Shown one piece after another: positions 50,668-60,481 of a stretch of DNA of 64,000 nucleotides (positions are counted from its first letter, which is position 1; each line of letters starts with the position of its first letter). The stretch covers positions 558,001 through 622,000 of the forward strand of contig CAVOGY010000005.1 of NCBI GenBank assembly GCA_963695675.1. Direction: 5' to 3'. The DNA is from DASUPK01 sp963695675 (GTDB lineage Bacteria; Actinomycetota; Thermoleophilia; Solirubrobacterales; 70-9). The notes beneath the pieces are model-generated. The model was not told where the DNA came from, did no database searches, and was given only the letters and a program-made list of their open reading frames with translations. The translations under genes were made by a program, and so were the position numbers.

Positions 50668-52406
50668 CAGGGAGTCCCCACCTGCGGAGGTACGGAGACC
50701 GGCGGAACCGGGGCTCCGCTGGCACCCTGCGGAGGCGCGGGCGCACCCTGCGGAAGCGCGGGCAGCTCGGGGACCCGGATTCCGCTTGCCCTCTGGAACC
50801 CGGTCCAGTCCTTGCTCCAGGCCGTGAGCTCGTCGAGCGTGGTGGCCAGCAGCTGCTTCGCCGCGCCGAGCGAACCGACGGACCGCAGCTGCTTGACGTC
50901 CGCGAACTTGCTGAGGATGTCCGCATATCGCTGGACGAGGGGCAGCTGGTCGGGCGGAACCGTCGTCGCGCTCATGCCGCTCGAGTTCGTCGCCGGCGCC
51001 GGGCCGATCTCGCTCTGCAGGTTTGGCGGATCCTGCGTCTCGCAAGGTACGTCCGGGCGGAACGGCGTCTTCGCCGACGATTGCTTCGCCGGCTCCGAGC
51101 CGGCGAAGTTGAACGGGGAGACGCCGGTCAGCGGGCTCGGCACGTCCGGGCTCGGGAAGGGCGCAATCGTGTTCGTCCCGCCGCCTCCGAGGACGCGGAA
51201 CTCCTGGCCGTTGGCGTCGCCCGAGCGGCTCTCCCCCGCGACCCCGGTGAGCCCGTATGCGGTCTCCTGGTAGACCTTGGCCGCCGCGGGGTCACTGTCG
51301 TTGTTCGGGACCCGGGTATTGCTCCACGGGATCACCACCTCGTTGAAGCAGGAGGCGAGGGCACGAGCCTGCTCGAGGAACGGCAGCGACTCGTGGCTCA
51401 GGGCGGCGAGGTCGGGGATGGTCGGCCCGAGGTCCTTGATCAGGCCACGCAGCTCGGGCTTGGAGACGAGCTGTCGCAGCTGGCCGATCCACGGGTTCGC
51501 GTAGTCGAGCGCCTTGTTCGCCGACTTGACTCCCGGCAGGGCCTCGCGCGAGAAGGCTCGCAGCGGCGGGAGAGCTTGGTTCAGCTTGAAGAGAGCCGGG
51601 CGCCCGACGGCCAGTGTCTGCGGCAGCTCGACGATCGCCTCGCGCAGCGAGGCCTGGTCTGCCGCGAACGAGCCGGCGACCGTGTTCAGGTTGCTGATCA
51701 GGCCCTGCAGGTGGCTGCTGTTCGAATTGAGCTCCCTGGCGACGACGTCGAGGTTCGAGACGAAGCCCGCCAGGTCGCCCGGTTGCGTCCCGAGCAGCGC
51801 CTGGTTCACCTCCGACGTGTACCGGTACGCCGCGGGCGAGGTCCGGAAGGAGGTCTGCAACCCCTGGGCCCCGCCGTATTGGTCGAGGGCGCCGCCGAAC
51901 TCCTTCAGGAAGATCTGCAGGTCCTCGCGCACGGGCGCCTGCAGCGTGCTCAGGACCTGGTCGAGCTGCACCGACGCCGACGTCTGGGTCTCCGGCACCA
52001 CCGAGCCGCTCCGGAGCTCCGGTGCCCCGGGGCTGCCGGGGTGCAGGTCGACGAACAGGTTGCCCTCCAGGAAGAGCCGGGGGCGCAGCTGAAGCGTCGC
52101 GTCCTGGCGGATCGGCAGGGCGTTGTCCTTGATGTCCATGGTGACCATCGCGGCGTCCTCGCCGTTGCCGTTCGCGTCGGTGACGTGCTGGACGTCGCTC
52201 ACCTCGCCGACGTTCACGCCCGAGATCCGCACCGGGCTCTTGTCGCGGATGTTCTGCGCGTCCTGGAAGACCGCCTTGAGCTGGTAGCCGTGCCCCGCGA
52301 ACGGGATCGACTTGGTGAAGGCGAGGTAGAAGCCGACGAAGGTGAGCACGATCGCGATCAGCCCGATCTGGAAGTTGGAGAGGCGCCTGTTGTGGTTCGG
52401 TCGCAT
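50667..52406 (-). CDS. mceD: Mce family (MlaD domain) protein, fourth gene
   Basis: This 579-residue protein has an N-terminal membrane segment after RPNHNRRLSNFQ (about 10-30). The MlaD core has IRDKSPVRISGVNVGEVSDV near 52-70. A long helical domain and a Pro/Ala/Gln-rich tail (APAPPQGASGAPVPP) complete it. The tail repeats PQGA units. It is separated from the previous gene's stop by a single base. Confidence 0.88.
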   Translation of the reverse strand: MRPNHNRRLSNFQIGLIAIVLTFVGFYLAFTKSIPFAGHGYQLKAVFQDAQNIRDKSPVRISGVNVGEVSDVQHVTDANGNGEDAAMVTMDIKDNALPIRQDATLQLRPRLFLEGNLFVDLHPGSPGAPELRSGSVVPETQTSASVQLDQVLSTLQAPVREDLQIFLKEFGGALDQYGGAQGLQTSFRTSPAAYRYTSEVNQALLGTQPGDLAGFVSNLDVVARELNSNSSHLQGLISNLNTVAGSFAADQASLREAIVELPQTLAVGRPALFKLNQALPPLRAFSREALPGVKSANKALDYANPWIGQLRQLVSKPELRGLIKDLGPTIPDLAALSHESLPFLEQARALASCFNEVVIPWSNTRVPNNDSDPAAAKVYQETAYGLTGVAGESRSGDANGQEFRVLGGGGTNTIAPFPSPDVPSPLTGVSPFNFAGSEPAKQSSAKTPFRPDVPCETQDPPNLQSEIGPAPATNSSGMSATTVPPDQLPLVQRYADILSKFADVKQLRSVGSLGAAKQLLATTLDELTAWSKDWTGFQRASGIRVPELPALPQGAPAPPQGASGAPVPPVSVPPQVGTP

Positions 52407-52407
52407 C

Positions 52408-54036
52408 TCAGCCGGCCCCCGGACCGAAGATGCGGTCCCCGTTTTGCTGCAGGAACAGGTCGGTCTTGCCGAGCGGCGGCATCCCCGCAGCCTTGGTGAC
52501 GTTCTGGACGCCGAAGGTGGGGTTGTTCTTGCCCTGACCCGGAAGCAGGGCCTCCCCCAGCGCGTAGCCGGTCTGCCCCGCCTGGCAATCCGGCTGGCCG
52601 CCGGTGACGGCGGGGCCGTACGGGTTGCCGTGGAGAAGCGGGATCGCCACCTTGTCCGCGGCGTTGTTGTCGTTTGCAGGCAGCGCGTCGAACATCCCCC
52701 TCATCGCGGGGTCGGGCACGGCGAGCGGGTTGCTCGAGTAGCGCCCGTCCCCCTGGCCGCCCGAGTAGTTGTCCATCGGGTTCCGCGGCGGGCTGTTGGG
52801 CGTAGTGGAGCCGGCGATCGCGGGCGGGATGACGCGCTCCGCGTAGCCGAACGGTGTGGGCAGGGCGAAATGGCTGGTCAGGTAGGTCATCCAGTAGTTC
52901 CAGTAGTCGCAGACCTCCTGATAGGGGCCGATCTTCGCCCCGGCGTCCTGGGCCAGGTTGAAGGTGTCGCCGAGGCGGTTGAGGCTGGTCAGCGTCGAGG
53001 GGTCCGCGACCAGGTCGTTCAGGCTGACCATCACGCTCTTCAGGTCGTTGTTCATCTGCACCGTGCGCGGCAGCACCTTCTTGCCCAGCGACACCGCCTG
53101 GTTCAGGTCGGGCAGCGCGGCGCGCAGGTCGCGGACTCCCGGCTGCAGCAGGCGTGAGAAGTCGGCGAACTCGGCGAGGAACGGCTGCTGCACCGGCAGC
53201 GAGCGGAGGCCAGCTTCGAGCGCTGGCGGCCCGTTCGAGATCGTGTCTCGCAGGGCCTGCGGATCGGACGAGATCGCGCCGAAGGCGATCGCGCCGTTCG
53301 TGAACTGCTCCGCGTTGTCCACAGCGACCGGGGCGACGATGCGCGCCGCGTCGGCGAGCTCCGGGAAGAAGCGAACCAGCTGCGTCGTGGGATCCGCCAG
53401 GGCGGCCGAGACCGGCCTCAGGTTCGCGAACAGCGGGTTGAGAGCCGTGATCGCCTCGTTCAGGGAGGCGCCGCGGGCGGCGAAGGCGTTGCCGAAGCCC
53501 ATCAGGACCCGGCGGCTGTTCTCCCGGGTGGCGGTGTCGAATGTGTTGTAGACGTCGTCGAACTCGACCTGCTGCTGCGACTGGGAAAGGGGGATGGTCC
53601 CTCCGGCTGGCACCCCGGTTTCGCTGGCGCCGCGCGTGATCTCGAGGTACTTGAGCCCGAACGACGAGCGGTAGCGCACCCGGATCGTCGAGTCGGCGGG
53701 CAGGGGTTCGGCGCTCTTGTCGAGCTTCAGGTTGAGCTTCGCCACCGTCGATGCGCTCGAGCCGTCCGCGGCCTGGCAGCCGCTGTTGGGCGGCGCCGGC
53801 ACGGTGTCGATCGACTCCACGGCGCCGACCCGGTTTCCGCCGATCCTCACCTCGTTGTTGGGACCGAGGCGTGCCGCGTCGCAGAGCTCAGCCGCAACCT
53901 TGTAAGTGGGGACGAAGGGGAGCCCGTTGTTGGCGTTGTAGGCGAGGAACACGGCCACGAGCACGATCAGCGTCGTGATCGCGCCGACCATCGTCGGCGA
54001 GGCAGCCAGCGAGCCCATTCGAGCGCGGCCGTTCAT
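52408..54036 (-). CDS. mceC: Mce family (MlaD domain) protein, third gene
   Basis: This 542-residue protein has a membrane segment (about 18-36, ITTLIVLVAVFLAYN). The MlaD core contains DAARLGPNNEVRIGGNRVGAVESI near 55-75, and YRSSFGLKYLEITRG is the conserved strand. LADPTTQLVRFFPELADAARIV lies in the helical part. ATG at 54036 was chosen because it directly precedes the membrane segment; earlier in-frame sequence overlaps the preceding gene and lacks homology. GGGTGGGG lies just upstream. Confidence 0.87.
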   Translation of the reverse strand: MNGRARMGSLAASPTMVGAITTLIVLVAVFLAYNANNGLPFVPTYKVAAELCDAARLGPNNEVRIGGNRVGAVESIDTVPAPPNSGCQAADGSSASTVAKLNLKLDKSAEPLPADSTIRVRYRSSFGLKYLEITRGASETGVPAGGTIPLSQSQQQVEFDDVYNTFDTATRENSRRVLMGFGNAFAARGASLNEAITALNPLFANLRPVSAALADPTTQLVRFFPELADAARIVAPVAVDNAEQFTNGAIAFGAISSDPQALRDTISNGPPALEAGLRSLPVQQPFLAEFADFSRLLQPGVRDLRAALPDLNQAVSLGKKVLPRTVQMNNDLKSVMVSLNDLVADPSTLTSLNRLGDTFNLAQDAGAKIGPYQEVCDYWNYWMTYLTSHFALPTPFGYAERVIPPAIAGSTTPNSPPRNPMDNYSGGQGDGRYSSNPLAVPDPAMRGMFDALPANDNNAADKVAIPLLHGNPYGPAVTGGQPDCQAGQTGYALGEALLPGQGKNNPTFGVQNVTKAAGMPPLGKTDLFLQQNGDRIFGPGAG

Positions 54037-54070
54037 CGCCGCCCCACCCGATATGTCGGGAGCATCGCGG

Positions 54071-55891
54071 TCATTGCCCGAGGAGGAAGTTGAGGAGGTT
54101 GTCGGTGGGGGAGCTGCTCGGCGCGGGCACACTGGGACTCGGGCCCTGCGGCAGCTGGGGCAGCTGCGGCAGTGAGGGCAGCTGCGGGAGCTGCGGGAGC
54201 AGGTCGTGTAGCTGCTTCCCGGCGTCACCCTTGAGCTTGTCGGGATTGACGCCGCCCAGGATCTTCTCGATCTGCTTCTGCTGCTCCTGTTGCTGCTGCT
54301 GCGGGGTCGGGGCCGGGGCGGCGCCCGCCGCCCGCAAAGCGGCCGCCGAATGCGGCGTGGCGGAGGGGTCGCAGATCGATTTCTGCTCGCTGCCGTCCGG
54401 GCAGACGCTCGGGTCGTAGGGGCTCAGATTCCCGAACAGGCCCGAGGGGTTGGTGCCGTAGTTGATGCCCGGCTGCCGGTCGCCGAGGATCCCGGCGCAC
54501 TCGGCGAAGTTCCTCGGATCAGTCGTCTCGCCGCCGCCCTTCGCCGCCACCTCCGGTCCCGTCTGGTAGCCGCACGGCTCGTTCGCACCCGGTGCGCTCA
54601 CCAGCGTGATGCCGAGGGCGTGACCCAACTGGTCGAAGAGGTTCAGCGAGTTCGCCTGGATGTAGGCGTAGTTGAGGAGTCCCTCCATTCCCGTGAAGCC
54701 GGGGTTTCCTCCGCTGGCATTGCTGCCCGCCTTCGCCCCGTTCGCCCAGCTACAGGAAGCCGTCTGGTCGCCGTGCAGCGTGACCCCGAGCTTCTGGTCG
54801 AGCGCCTGGACTCGCCGGTCGGCCTCGCCGGGCTGCTCGCGCAGGTCAAAGCGGGCGCAGGCGTCCTCCTCGACAGCGTTGTTGGGGTTGTCGATGCTTT
54901 CGAGGAACTTTGCGACCTCGTCGGCGGCCGGGTACGCCTTGGTGCTCGTCTGATTGAGGGCCGCGATCTCCTCCTTGCTGTTGGCCAGCGCGACCTTGCC
55001 GACCCGCGCCGCCCCGCCCAGGGAGGTGAGCGACTGCTCGGTCCCGTTGTTGAACGGCGGCAGGTTCTTCGCCAGCTTGTTGAGCCCAGGGGCGGCCGCG
55101 TGCAGGTCGGTCAGCAGCGGGGTCTGAGCGTCGGCGAGCCGGCCCAGCTGGAACATCGTCGGCTTCAGCTCCGCCAGGAAGTCGTCGAGCAGATGGAAGT
55201 TCTGGGCCAGGTCGTTCGAGCGCTCCGCCGAGATCGCCGCCGTGCGGCCCGCGTTGTCGATGAAGTGGACGACGTCCTCACGGCGATTGGCGAGCTGGGC
55301 GAAGATCGCGTCGGCGTTGGCGTTGAGCTCGGCGATCGTCCGGTTCTGGTTGCCCAGGATGTTCAACACCTGCTTGAGCTGCTGGAGCGCGGGGGCGCCT
55401 GCGCGGATCGCGGCGTTGAGGTTCTCGGCGTTGCTGTCGAGCGCCGTCCCGAACTCGTTGATCAGCAGCTGGAGCCGGTCGCGGAAGGGCGCACGAAGCG
55501 TGTTCTGGGCGAGATCGGGCTGGACCGTCGTCTTGTTGCGGGCCGCCGGAATCGCTCCGCTGAGCGGCTGGGTTGAGGTGCCCGGCTGGCAGTTCAGGAA
55601 GTACTCGGCGATCAGCGACTGCGGCTCGGAGGAGCAGCTCGCGTCGGCCTTGAACTCTGGGAAGCTCGAGTCCTCCTCGACGCTGACGAGAGCGGTCTTC
55701 TGCGGCGTGATCTCGAGGTCGGTGACGCTGCCCGCCTTCGCGCCGGCGACGCGAAGCTCCGAGCCCTTGACCAGGCCGAAGGCGTTGAAGAGCTCGACCT
55801 GATAGCTCCGGCTGTCCGACGCGCCGGCGACCGTGACCAGGCTGGCGGCCAAGGCGCCGAGCAGACCCAAGATGACGAGCAGGCGTCTCAT
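54071..55891 (-). CDS. mceB: Mce family (MlaD domain) protein, second gene
   Basis: This 606-residue protein has a membrane or signal segment (MRRLLVILGLLGALAASLVTV). The MlaD core has FGLVKGSELRVAGAKAGSVTDL near 37-60. QNTLRAPFRDRLQLLINEFGTALDSNAENLNAAIRAG starts the helical barrel part. The C-terminus is unusual: a Gln-rich stretch near 530 is followed by repeated LPQ units (LLPQLPQLPSLPQLPQ). It overlaps the stop of the first gene by 4 bp. Confidence 0.88.
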   Translation of the reverse strand: MRRLLVILGLLGALAASLVTVAGASDSRSYQVELFNAFGLVKGSELRVAGAKAGSVTDLEITPQKTALVSVEEDSSFPEFKADASCSSEPQSLIAEYFLNCQPGTSTQPLSGAIPAARNKTTVQPDLAQNTLRAPFRDRLQLLINEFGTALDSNAENLNAAIRAGAPALQQLKQVLNILGNQNRTIAELNANADAIFAQLANRREDVVHFIDNAGRTAAISAERSNDLAQNFHLLDDFLAELKPTMFQLGRLADAQTPLLTDLHAAAPGLNKLAKNLPPFNNGTEQSLTSLGGAARVGKVALANSKEEIAALNQTSTKAYPAADEVAKFLESIDNPNNAVEEDACARFDLREQPGEADRRVQALDQKLGVTLHGDQTASCSWANGAKAGSNASGGNPGFTGMEGLLNYAYIQANSLNLFDQLGHALGITLVSAPGANEPCGYQTGPEVAAKGGGETTDPRNFAECAGILGDRQPGINYGTNPSGLFGNLSPYDPSVCPDGSEQKSICDPSATPHSAAALRAAGAAPAPTPQQQQQEQQKQIEKILGGVNPDKLKGDAGKQLHDLLPQLPQLPSLPQLPQLPQGPSPSVPAPSSSPTDNLLNFLLGQ

Positions 55892-57343
55892 GGGCCCAGC
55901 GGAACCTGGTCGGGATTGCAGTCGACCCTGCCGCCCTGGGTGAGCTGGTCGCTACTGAGCCCGCGCTCGTTGGAGCCGGGGCAGCGCTCGAGGTACTTGA
56001 TTCCCATGCCGTTGAGCAGGTCGCTTCCGCTCAGGGGCTGGCAGACCTGCCCGATCTGCGAGGCGAGCTGCTCCAAGCCGGGTTCACTGGCGAGCACGCC
56101 CAGGAGGCTGTTGCAGGGGATGCCAGAGGAGGGTGTGCTGGCGCTGAAGGTATTGAGGGTGGTTGAGATCCGCCCGATCCCGCCGAAGGCATCGGGAAAG
56201 CCGGAGTGCCCGAAGTCATCGAACCAACCGGTCAGGTCCGGGCTATAGGCCCTGAGCGTCGAGACCTGGTCGAGCGAGTCCTTCAGCGAGTCGGCCGAGG
56301 CGGGCAGGGCGCCGGGGCGGGAGGCCCCGTTTCGGTTCACGGGTCCGACGCCGATCTCGGCGAGCGGGTCCTGCAGGCGGGTGAGCTCGATCAGGTCGTT
56401 GGCGGCGCCGGGCTTCTTGATGATCCCGCTGAGCCCCGCGACGGTCGGGACGGCAGTCGCGGGCGAAACCGCGCAGCCGCTTGGTGAAGGGTTGGAGCTT
56501 TCGCGCCACCGGGCGGGTGGCGTTGATCAGCGGCTGGACGTCGTCCAGTGCCGCCCTCAGGTTGACCGCGGTGGTGTCGAACTGGCGCATGAAGTCGGGC
56601 AGCTGACCGACCGCCGAGGAAAGCGATTGCTGCTGGGCGCCGATCGTGCCCAGCATGCCGTTCAGGTTCGCGACCAGGGAGGAGATCTCGGGCGAGCGCT
56701 GATCGAGGGTCGAGGTGAGCCCGGCGGCGTCCACCACCAGCGACTCGAGGTTGGCCTGGTCCGAGTTGAGCTCGCCGAAGACCCGCCTCGAGGTGGAGAG
56801 GAAGGGGTTCAGGTAGTAGAAGCCCTGGTTCGCCTTGGCGCCCACACCCTGGTAGGCGGTGGCGAAGCCGTGGATCACCTGCTTCAGGTGATCGACGGTG
56901 GGCTTGTCGAGCGTGTTGAAGATCTCGTCGAGGTCGACCTCGGAGGTGGTGTCGGCCTGGGTGATCGTGCCGCCGGAGGAGATCGTGCGGCCGTCGGCGT
57001 GGGTGGGGAGCGCCAGGTCGACGTAGCGATTGGCGATCCCCGAGAGCGACTGGGAGCGGACCGTGGCGTGCGTGCCCTCGGGCAGCGGGGCGTAGGCGGA
57101 GTCGGAGATCTCCATCTTGACCAGGGCCTGGCCGTTGTCCGACAGGGAGATCCCCTTGACCGAGCCGACGGGGGCGCCGGCGATGTCCACGTTGTTGCCC
57201 GACACCAGCTGTGAGGAGTTCTGGAACTCCGCCGTGACCGTGTAGCCGGAGCCCCGGCCGAATACCAGCAGCAGGACCACGGCGATCGCCCCGACTAGCG
57301 CCAGGATCGCGGCGATCCGACCGACAACACTTGATGTTGGCAC
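55888..57343 (-). CDS. mceA: Mce family (MlaD domain) protein, first gene, frameshifted near 56455
   Basis: The first part (start GTG at 57343) has a membrane segment, ILALVGAIAVVLLLVFGRGSG, and the MlaD core VSGNNVDIAGAPVGSVKGI near 47-66, and runs normally to TKRLRGFARD. It then turns into Arg/Pro-rich nonsense and stops at 56243. In the next frame the expected continuation, VPTVAGLSGIIKKPGAANDL and so on, runs to 55888. One extra base near 56455 explains this. It is either a true pseudogene or a sequencing error; the intact downstream genes favour an error. GAGGAG lies 3 nt before the GTG, and a 169-nt leader precedes it. Confidence 0.8.
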
Positions 57344-57512
57344 TGGCTCCTCTACCTACCCGTGACCCTCAACACCCGTGCCGGGGTACCCCGCCCAGGC
57401 ACGAAGATCCTTCGATTCTTCCATCGGCCCTTTGCGGGTGTCAAAGGGGAACCGTCGCCGCTGGTACCCCGGATTCCGCACTGCAAAGCCATTCGAAGGG
57501 AGGCCCCGCGTT
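57344..57512 (-). ncRNA. Candidate structured 5' leader of the mce operon
   Basis: The -10 box TAATCT (minus, 57519-57524) predicts a start near 57512 and a leader of about 169 nt. Within it are a perfect 7-bp stem (CCCTTTG/CAAAGGG, 57428-57448), a second stem GGGGTACC/GGTTCCCC (57446-57470) that shares bases 57446-57448 with the first, the 5-bp stem CGAAG/CTTCG (57402-57414), and GTGCC/GGCAC around GGGGTACCCC (57378-57402). The first two stems cannot form together, a pattern seen in riboswitches and attenuators. I could not match a known riboswitch class. Confidence 0.4.
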
Positions 57513-57673
57513 GAGTTGAGATTAAGCATCCCCGTCCGGGCAGAAACTGGCCCCGACGGCGGGGCAGATCTCGGCGGGACTGTGATCGGCGCGGATCAGA
57601 GCACGGCGTCGCCCACGCCGCCAACCGGGTCTTCGGCTACGAGAACAGTCGCGCGGGTGGCGCCGTAGGAGGT

Positions 57674-57706
57674 GCCCACGGACGCGATTCCTGAGCGTCC
57701 GTGGGC
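57674..57706. terminator. Strong stem-loop downstream of sodA
   Basis: A perfect 12-bp stem, GCCCACGGACGC (57674-57685) and GCGTCCGTGGGC (57695-57706), has a 9-nt loop. It is 70 bp past the sodA stop on the sodA strand and precedes the mce leader. No T-run follows, so it would be a non-canonical terminator or insulator. The rest of 57525-57775 has no gene I can support. Confidence 0.5.
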
Positions 57707-57721
57707 GCTCCAGCATGAAGC

Positions 57722-57761
57722 GGGTTATCCCGCGGCGCAGCCGCGGGACACCCCCGCATCA
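57722..57761 (+). repeat. Palindromic repeat copy after sodA
   Basis: GGGTTA is followed by a perfect 9-bp stem TCCCGCGGC-GCA-GCCGCGGGA (57728-57748) and the tail CACCCCCGCATCA. The stem sequence is unlike the other copies, while the GGGT start and CGCATCA tail are kept. Confidence 0.6.
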
Positions 57762-57775
57762 CAGGACCCGCGCGC

Positions 57776-58381
<606 letters not shown>

Positions 58382-58444
58382 CTCCACTCCTTCGGGTCTC
58401 GTTGCGGTTGCCTGGCCGCCGGGGAGGACGGCCTCCGTGCTTTT

Positions 58445-58451
58445 TAATCTA
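58445..58451. promoter_or_regulatory. Overlapping divergent -10 boxes (sodA / VTT protein)
   Basis: TAATCT on the plus strand (58445-58450) lies 7 nt before the GTG at 58458. TAGATT on the minus strand (58446-58451) reads toward sodA. The two boxes share five bases, so RNA polymerase can use only one direction at a time. Confidence 0.45.
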
Positions 58452-58457
58452 ACGATC

Positions 58458-59192
58458 GTGCACCGCGGGCCGCCCGGCGGAGGAACCTGGACCGGCGTCG
58501 CCATAACGGTGGCGGGCATTCTCATCGGCGTTGCCGTGGCGCTTGCCGTCCCGTCGCTACGCGACGCCGTCGGGGACGCGGTCCAAGGGAACACGGCGCA
58601 GGTCCGCAGCGACCTGGGTGACAGCGCGGCCGGCCCGCTGCTCGTGGTCTGGCTCGCGATGGTCCATGTGATCGTCTGGTATCCGGCTGAGATCCTCGAT
58701 GCTGCGTCCGGCTACGTCTTCGGGTTCGGGGTCGGCTTCCCGCTCGTGCTCGGCGCCTGGATTCTGTCGGGGCTCGCCTCATACGCCGTCGGAAGGCACT
58801 TCGCCCGGCCGCTCCTTTACCGGGTGGCCGGTGAGGAGCGATTCCTGCGCATCGAGCGCCTGATCCACCGCGGTGGGGCGATCGCTCTGATCGGCGTCCG
58901 GCTGATTCCGATCATGCCGTTCAGCTTGATGGGCTACGTCTGCGGAGCCGCCCGGGTCCCGCTGGTGCGGTTCACCTGGACCACGGCGATCGGCTACGCA
59001 CCGATCACGGCCTACTTCACTTACCTCGGCAGCAAGTTGGAGGGCTTCTCCGCCGAGGATCCGATCCTCTGGATCGGCGGCGGAGTCTTGTTGCTCTGCA
59101 TGGTGGGCGTCCGCTACCTGCTTCCCCAGGCGGGACGGGAGCGCGACCAGGGACCAAAGCCGGAGTCCCGCCCCGAGCCCGAGAAGAGCTAG
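58458..59192 (+). CDS. VTT/TVP38-like (DedA-related) membrane protein
   Basis: This 244-residue membrane protein has about five membrane segments. YPAEILDAASGYVFGFGVGFPLVLGAWI is the VTT domain start, and RLIPIMPFSLMGYVCGAARVPLVRFTWTTAIGYAP is the conserved F...G...R-x-P motif near 150-185. The family is linked to lipid scrambling or envelope homeostasis. GTG at 58458 is chosen for its -10 spacing; a GTG at 58437 would add 7 residues. The C-terminus is charged and disordered. Its end overlaps the patatin gene by 4 bp. Confidence 0.82.
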   Translation: MHRGPPGGGTWTGVAITVAGILIGVAVALAVPSLRDAVGDAVQGNTAQVRSDLGDSAAGPLLVVWLAMVHVIVWYPAEILDAASGYVFGFGVGFPLVLGAWILSGLASYAVGRHFARPLLYRVAGEERFLRIERLIHRGGAIALIGVRLIPIMPFSLMGYVCGAARVPLVRFTWTTAIGYAPITAYFTYLGSKLEGFSAEDPILWIGGGVLLLCMVGVRYLLPQAGRERDQGPKPESRPEPEKS

Positions 59193-60263
59193 GACGGCAG
59201 GGGCGAGCCTCGGGCCAGCCTGCCCGCCACCTCCCGGAGGCGACCATCCTGCTCCGCGAGCAGCCGGTCGGCCGCGCTATTCAGGAGCTTCAGAGCCCGT
59301 GGACTGGCGTCGTCCAAGGGTGTGCTCTCGGTGAGCGTCGTCTGAAAGCGGTAGTAGCGCGGTCCGGTCCCCTGGACCGCCGGGTCGCGCTGCGCCCCGC
59401 CCGCCTCCTGGTTGAGCAGGATCTCGGCCCAGTGGTCCGCGGCATCGGACTGTCCGTCCAGGAAGGCCGCGATCAGCGCGGGGTCCTGCCGTCGAGGCCA
59501 GATCCAGCCAATCCGGCCCCAGCGGCGGACCTCGGACTGGCGATGGCCGGTCTCGTGCTGGCCCGTCCCGAGTGACACCAGCAGCAGCTCGCCGGGATTC
59601 GGGTCGTGCAGCTCCCCTTCGCGTCGCTTGAGAGCCTCGACCAGGGCGGCGACCGACGGATTGGCGGCGAACAGGCCGCCGTCCACGAGCGCACGCCCAC
59701 CGAGGCCGTGCGACGGGAAATAGGTGGGCGCGGCGGCCGTGGCCAGTCCGACGTCCACCATCGCGGCGTCGTGGTCATCCAACTCCCGGGCGCGCCGGCG
59801 CTTGAAGAAGCGCGGGCCGGGCTCGGCCATGTCGTAGGAGGTCACGATCAGCTCGCGGAGGGCATCGCGCAACCTGGCATCCCCGAACCGGTCTCGCAGG
59901 GCCCGCGCGAGCCGCGCGGGCGAGTGTTTCGGGCGCGATCCAGCCTCCGAGGCTGATCAGCTTGTGCAGGGTGCCGCCGAAGATCCGTGGGCCCTCGCTC
60001 AGATAGAGCTCCACGAGGTCTGCGCCGGAGAGTCGGGGCCTGGCTGGGTTGGCCGGGTCGGGCACGGTCAGACCGAGTGCAATCAGGCCCCCGGTGGACG
60101 TCCCCGCGACCATCTGGAAACAATCCGCTACTCGCCGCTCCTCAGCGGCCTCGGCGCTGATCAGCTCCTCGAGGCGCGCGACCACCCGCGCTGCGATCAG
60201 TCCTCGGATTCCGCCGCCGTCGATGGTCAGAATCCGGAAGCGATCCGCGCTCTCGCCAACCAC
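59189..60263 (-). CDS. Patatin-like phospholipase, frameshifted near 59936
   Basis: The first frame has ILTIDGGGIRGLIAARV (glycine-rich oxyanion motif), VAGTSTGGLIALGL with nucleophile Ser56 in GxSxG, and runs to SLGGWI. The continuation KHSPARLARALRDRFGDARL lies in the next frame and includes ALVDGGLFAANP with the catalytic Asp, ending at 59189. One extra base near 59936 would account for the shift. Patatins release fatty acids from membrane lipids. As both halves are well preserved, an assembly or read error is more likely than decay. No signal peptide is seen. Confidence 0.8.
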
Positions 60264-60306
60264 ACGGCAACGCTATCCGCTTGCACGGCTCTATCCTTGG
60301 GCCCCT

Positions 60307-60380
60307 CGGGGCGTGGCGCAGCCTGGTAGCGCGCACCGTTCGGGTCGGTGAGGTCCCCGGTTCAAATCCGGGCGCCCCGA
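60307..60380 (+). tRNA. tRNA-Pro (anticodon CGG)
   Basis: The 74-nt sequence folds as a cloverleaf: acceptor CGGGGCG/CGCCCCG, D stem GCGC/GCGC, anticodon stem CACCG/CGGTG around loop TTCGGGT (anticodon CGG), T stem CCCGG/CCGGG with loop TTCAAAT, discriminator A. The 3' CCA is not encoded. It lies between two divergent minus- and plus-strand features, with no other tRNA near. Confidence 0.95.
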
Positions 60381-60481
60381 TTGCGTCATCAGGTCGGCGG
60401 CAGGATCCTGAACTTCCTGACCGCCGACGAGGCATCGGCTCCCCCCGGCGCCAGGGCGAGTCTGGATCCAGCCCCGGCCGA

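Noticed and set aside
57344..57512. c-di-AMP (ydaO-type) riboswitch for the mce leader
   Set aside because: Some short segments look similar, but I could not place the conserved core, so I only call it an unidentified leader.
57352..57668. Short frames on both strands upstream of the mce operon
   Set aside because: No homology or ribosome-binding site; the stretch is better explained as a structured leader.
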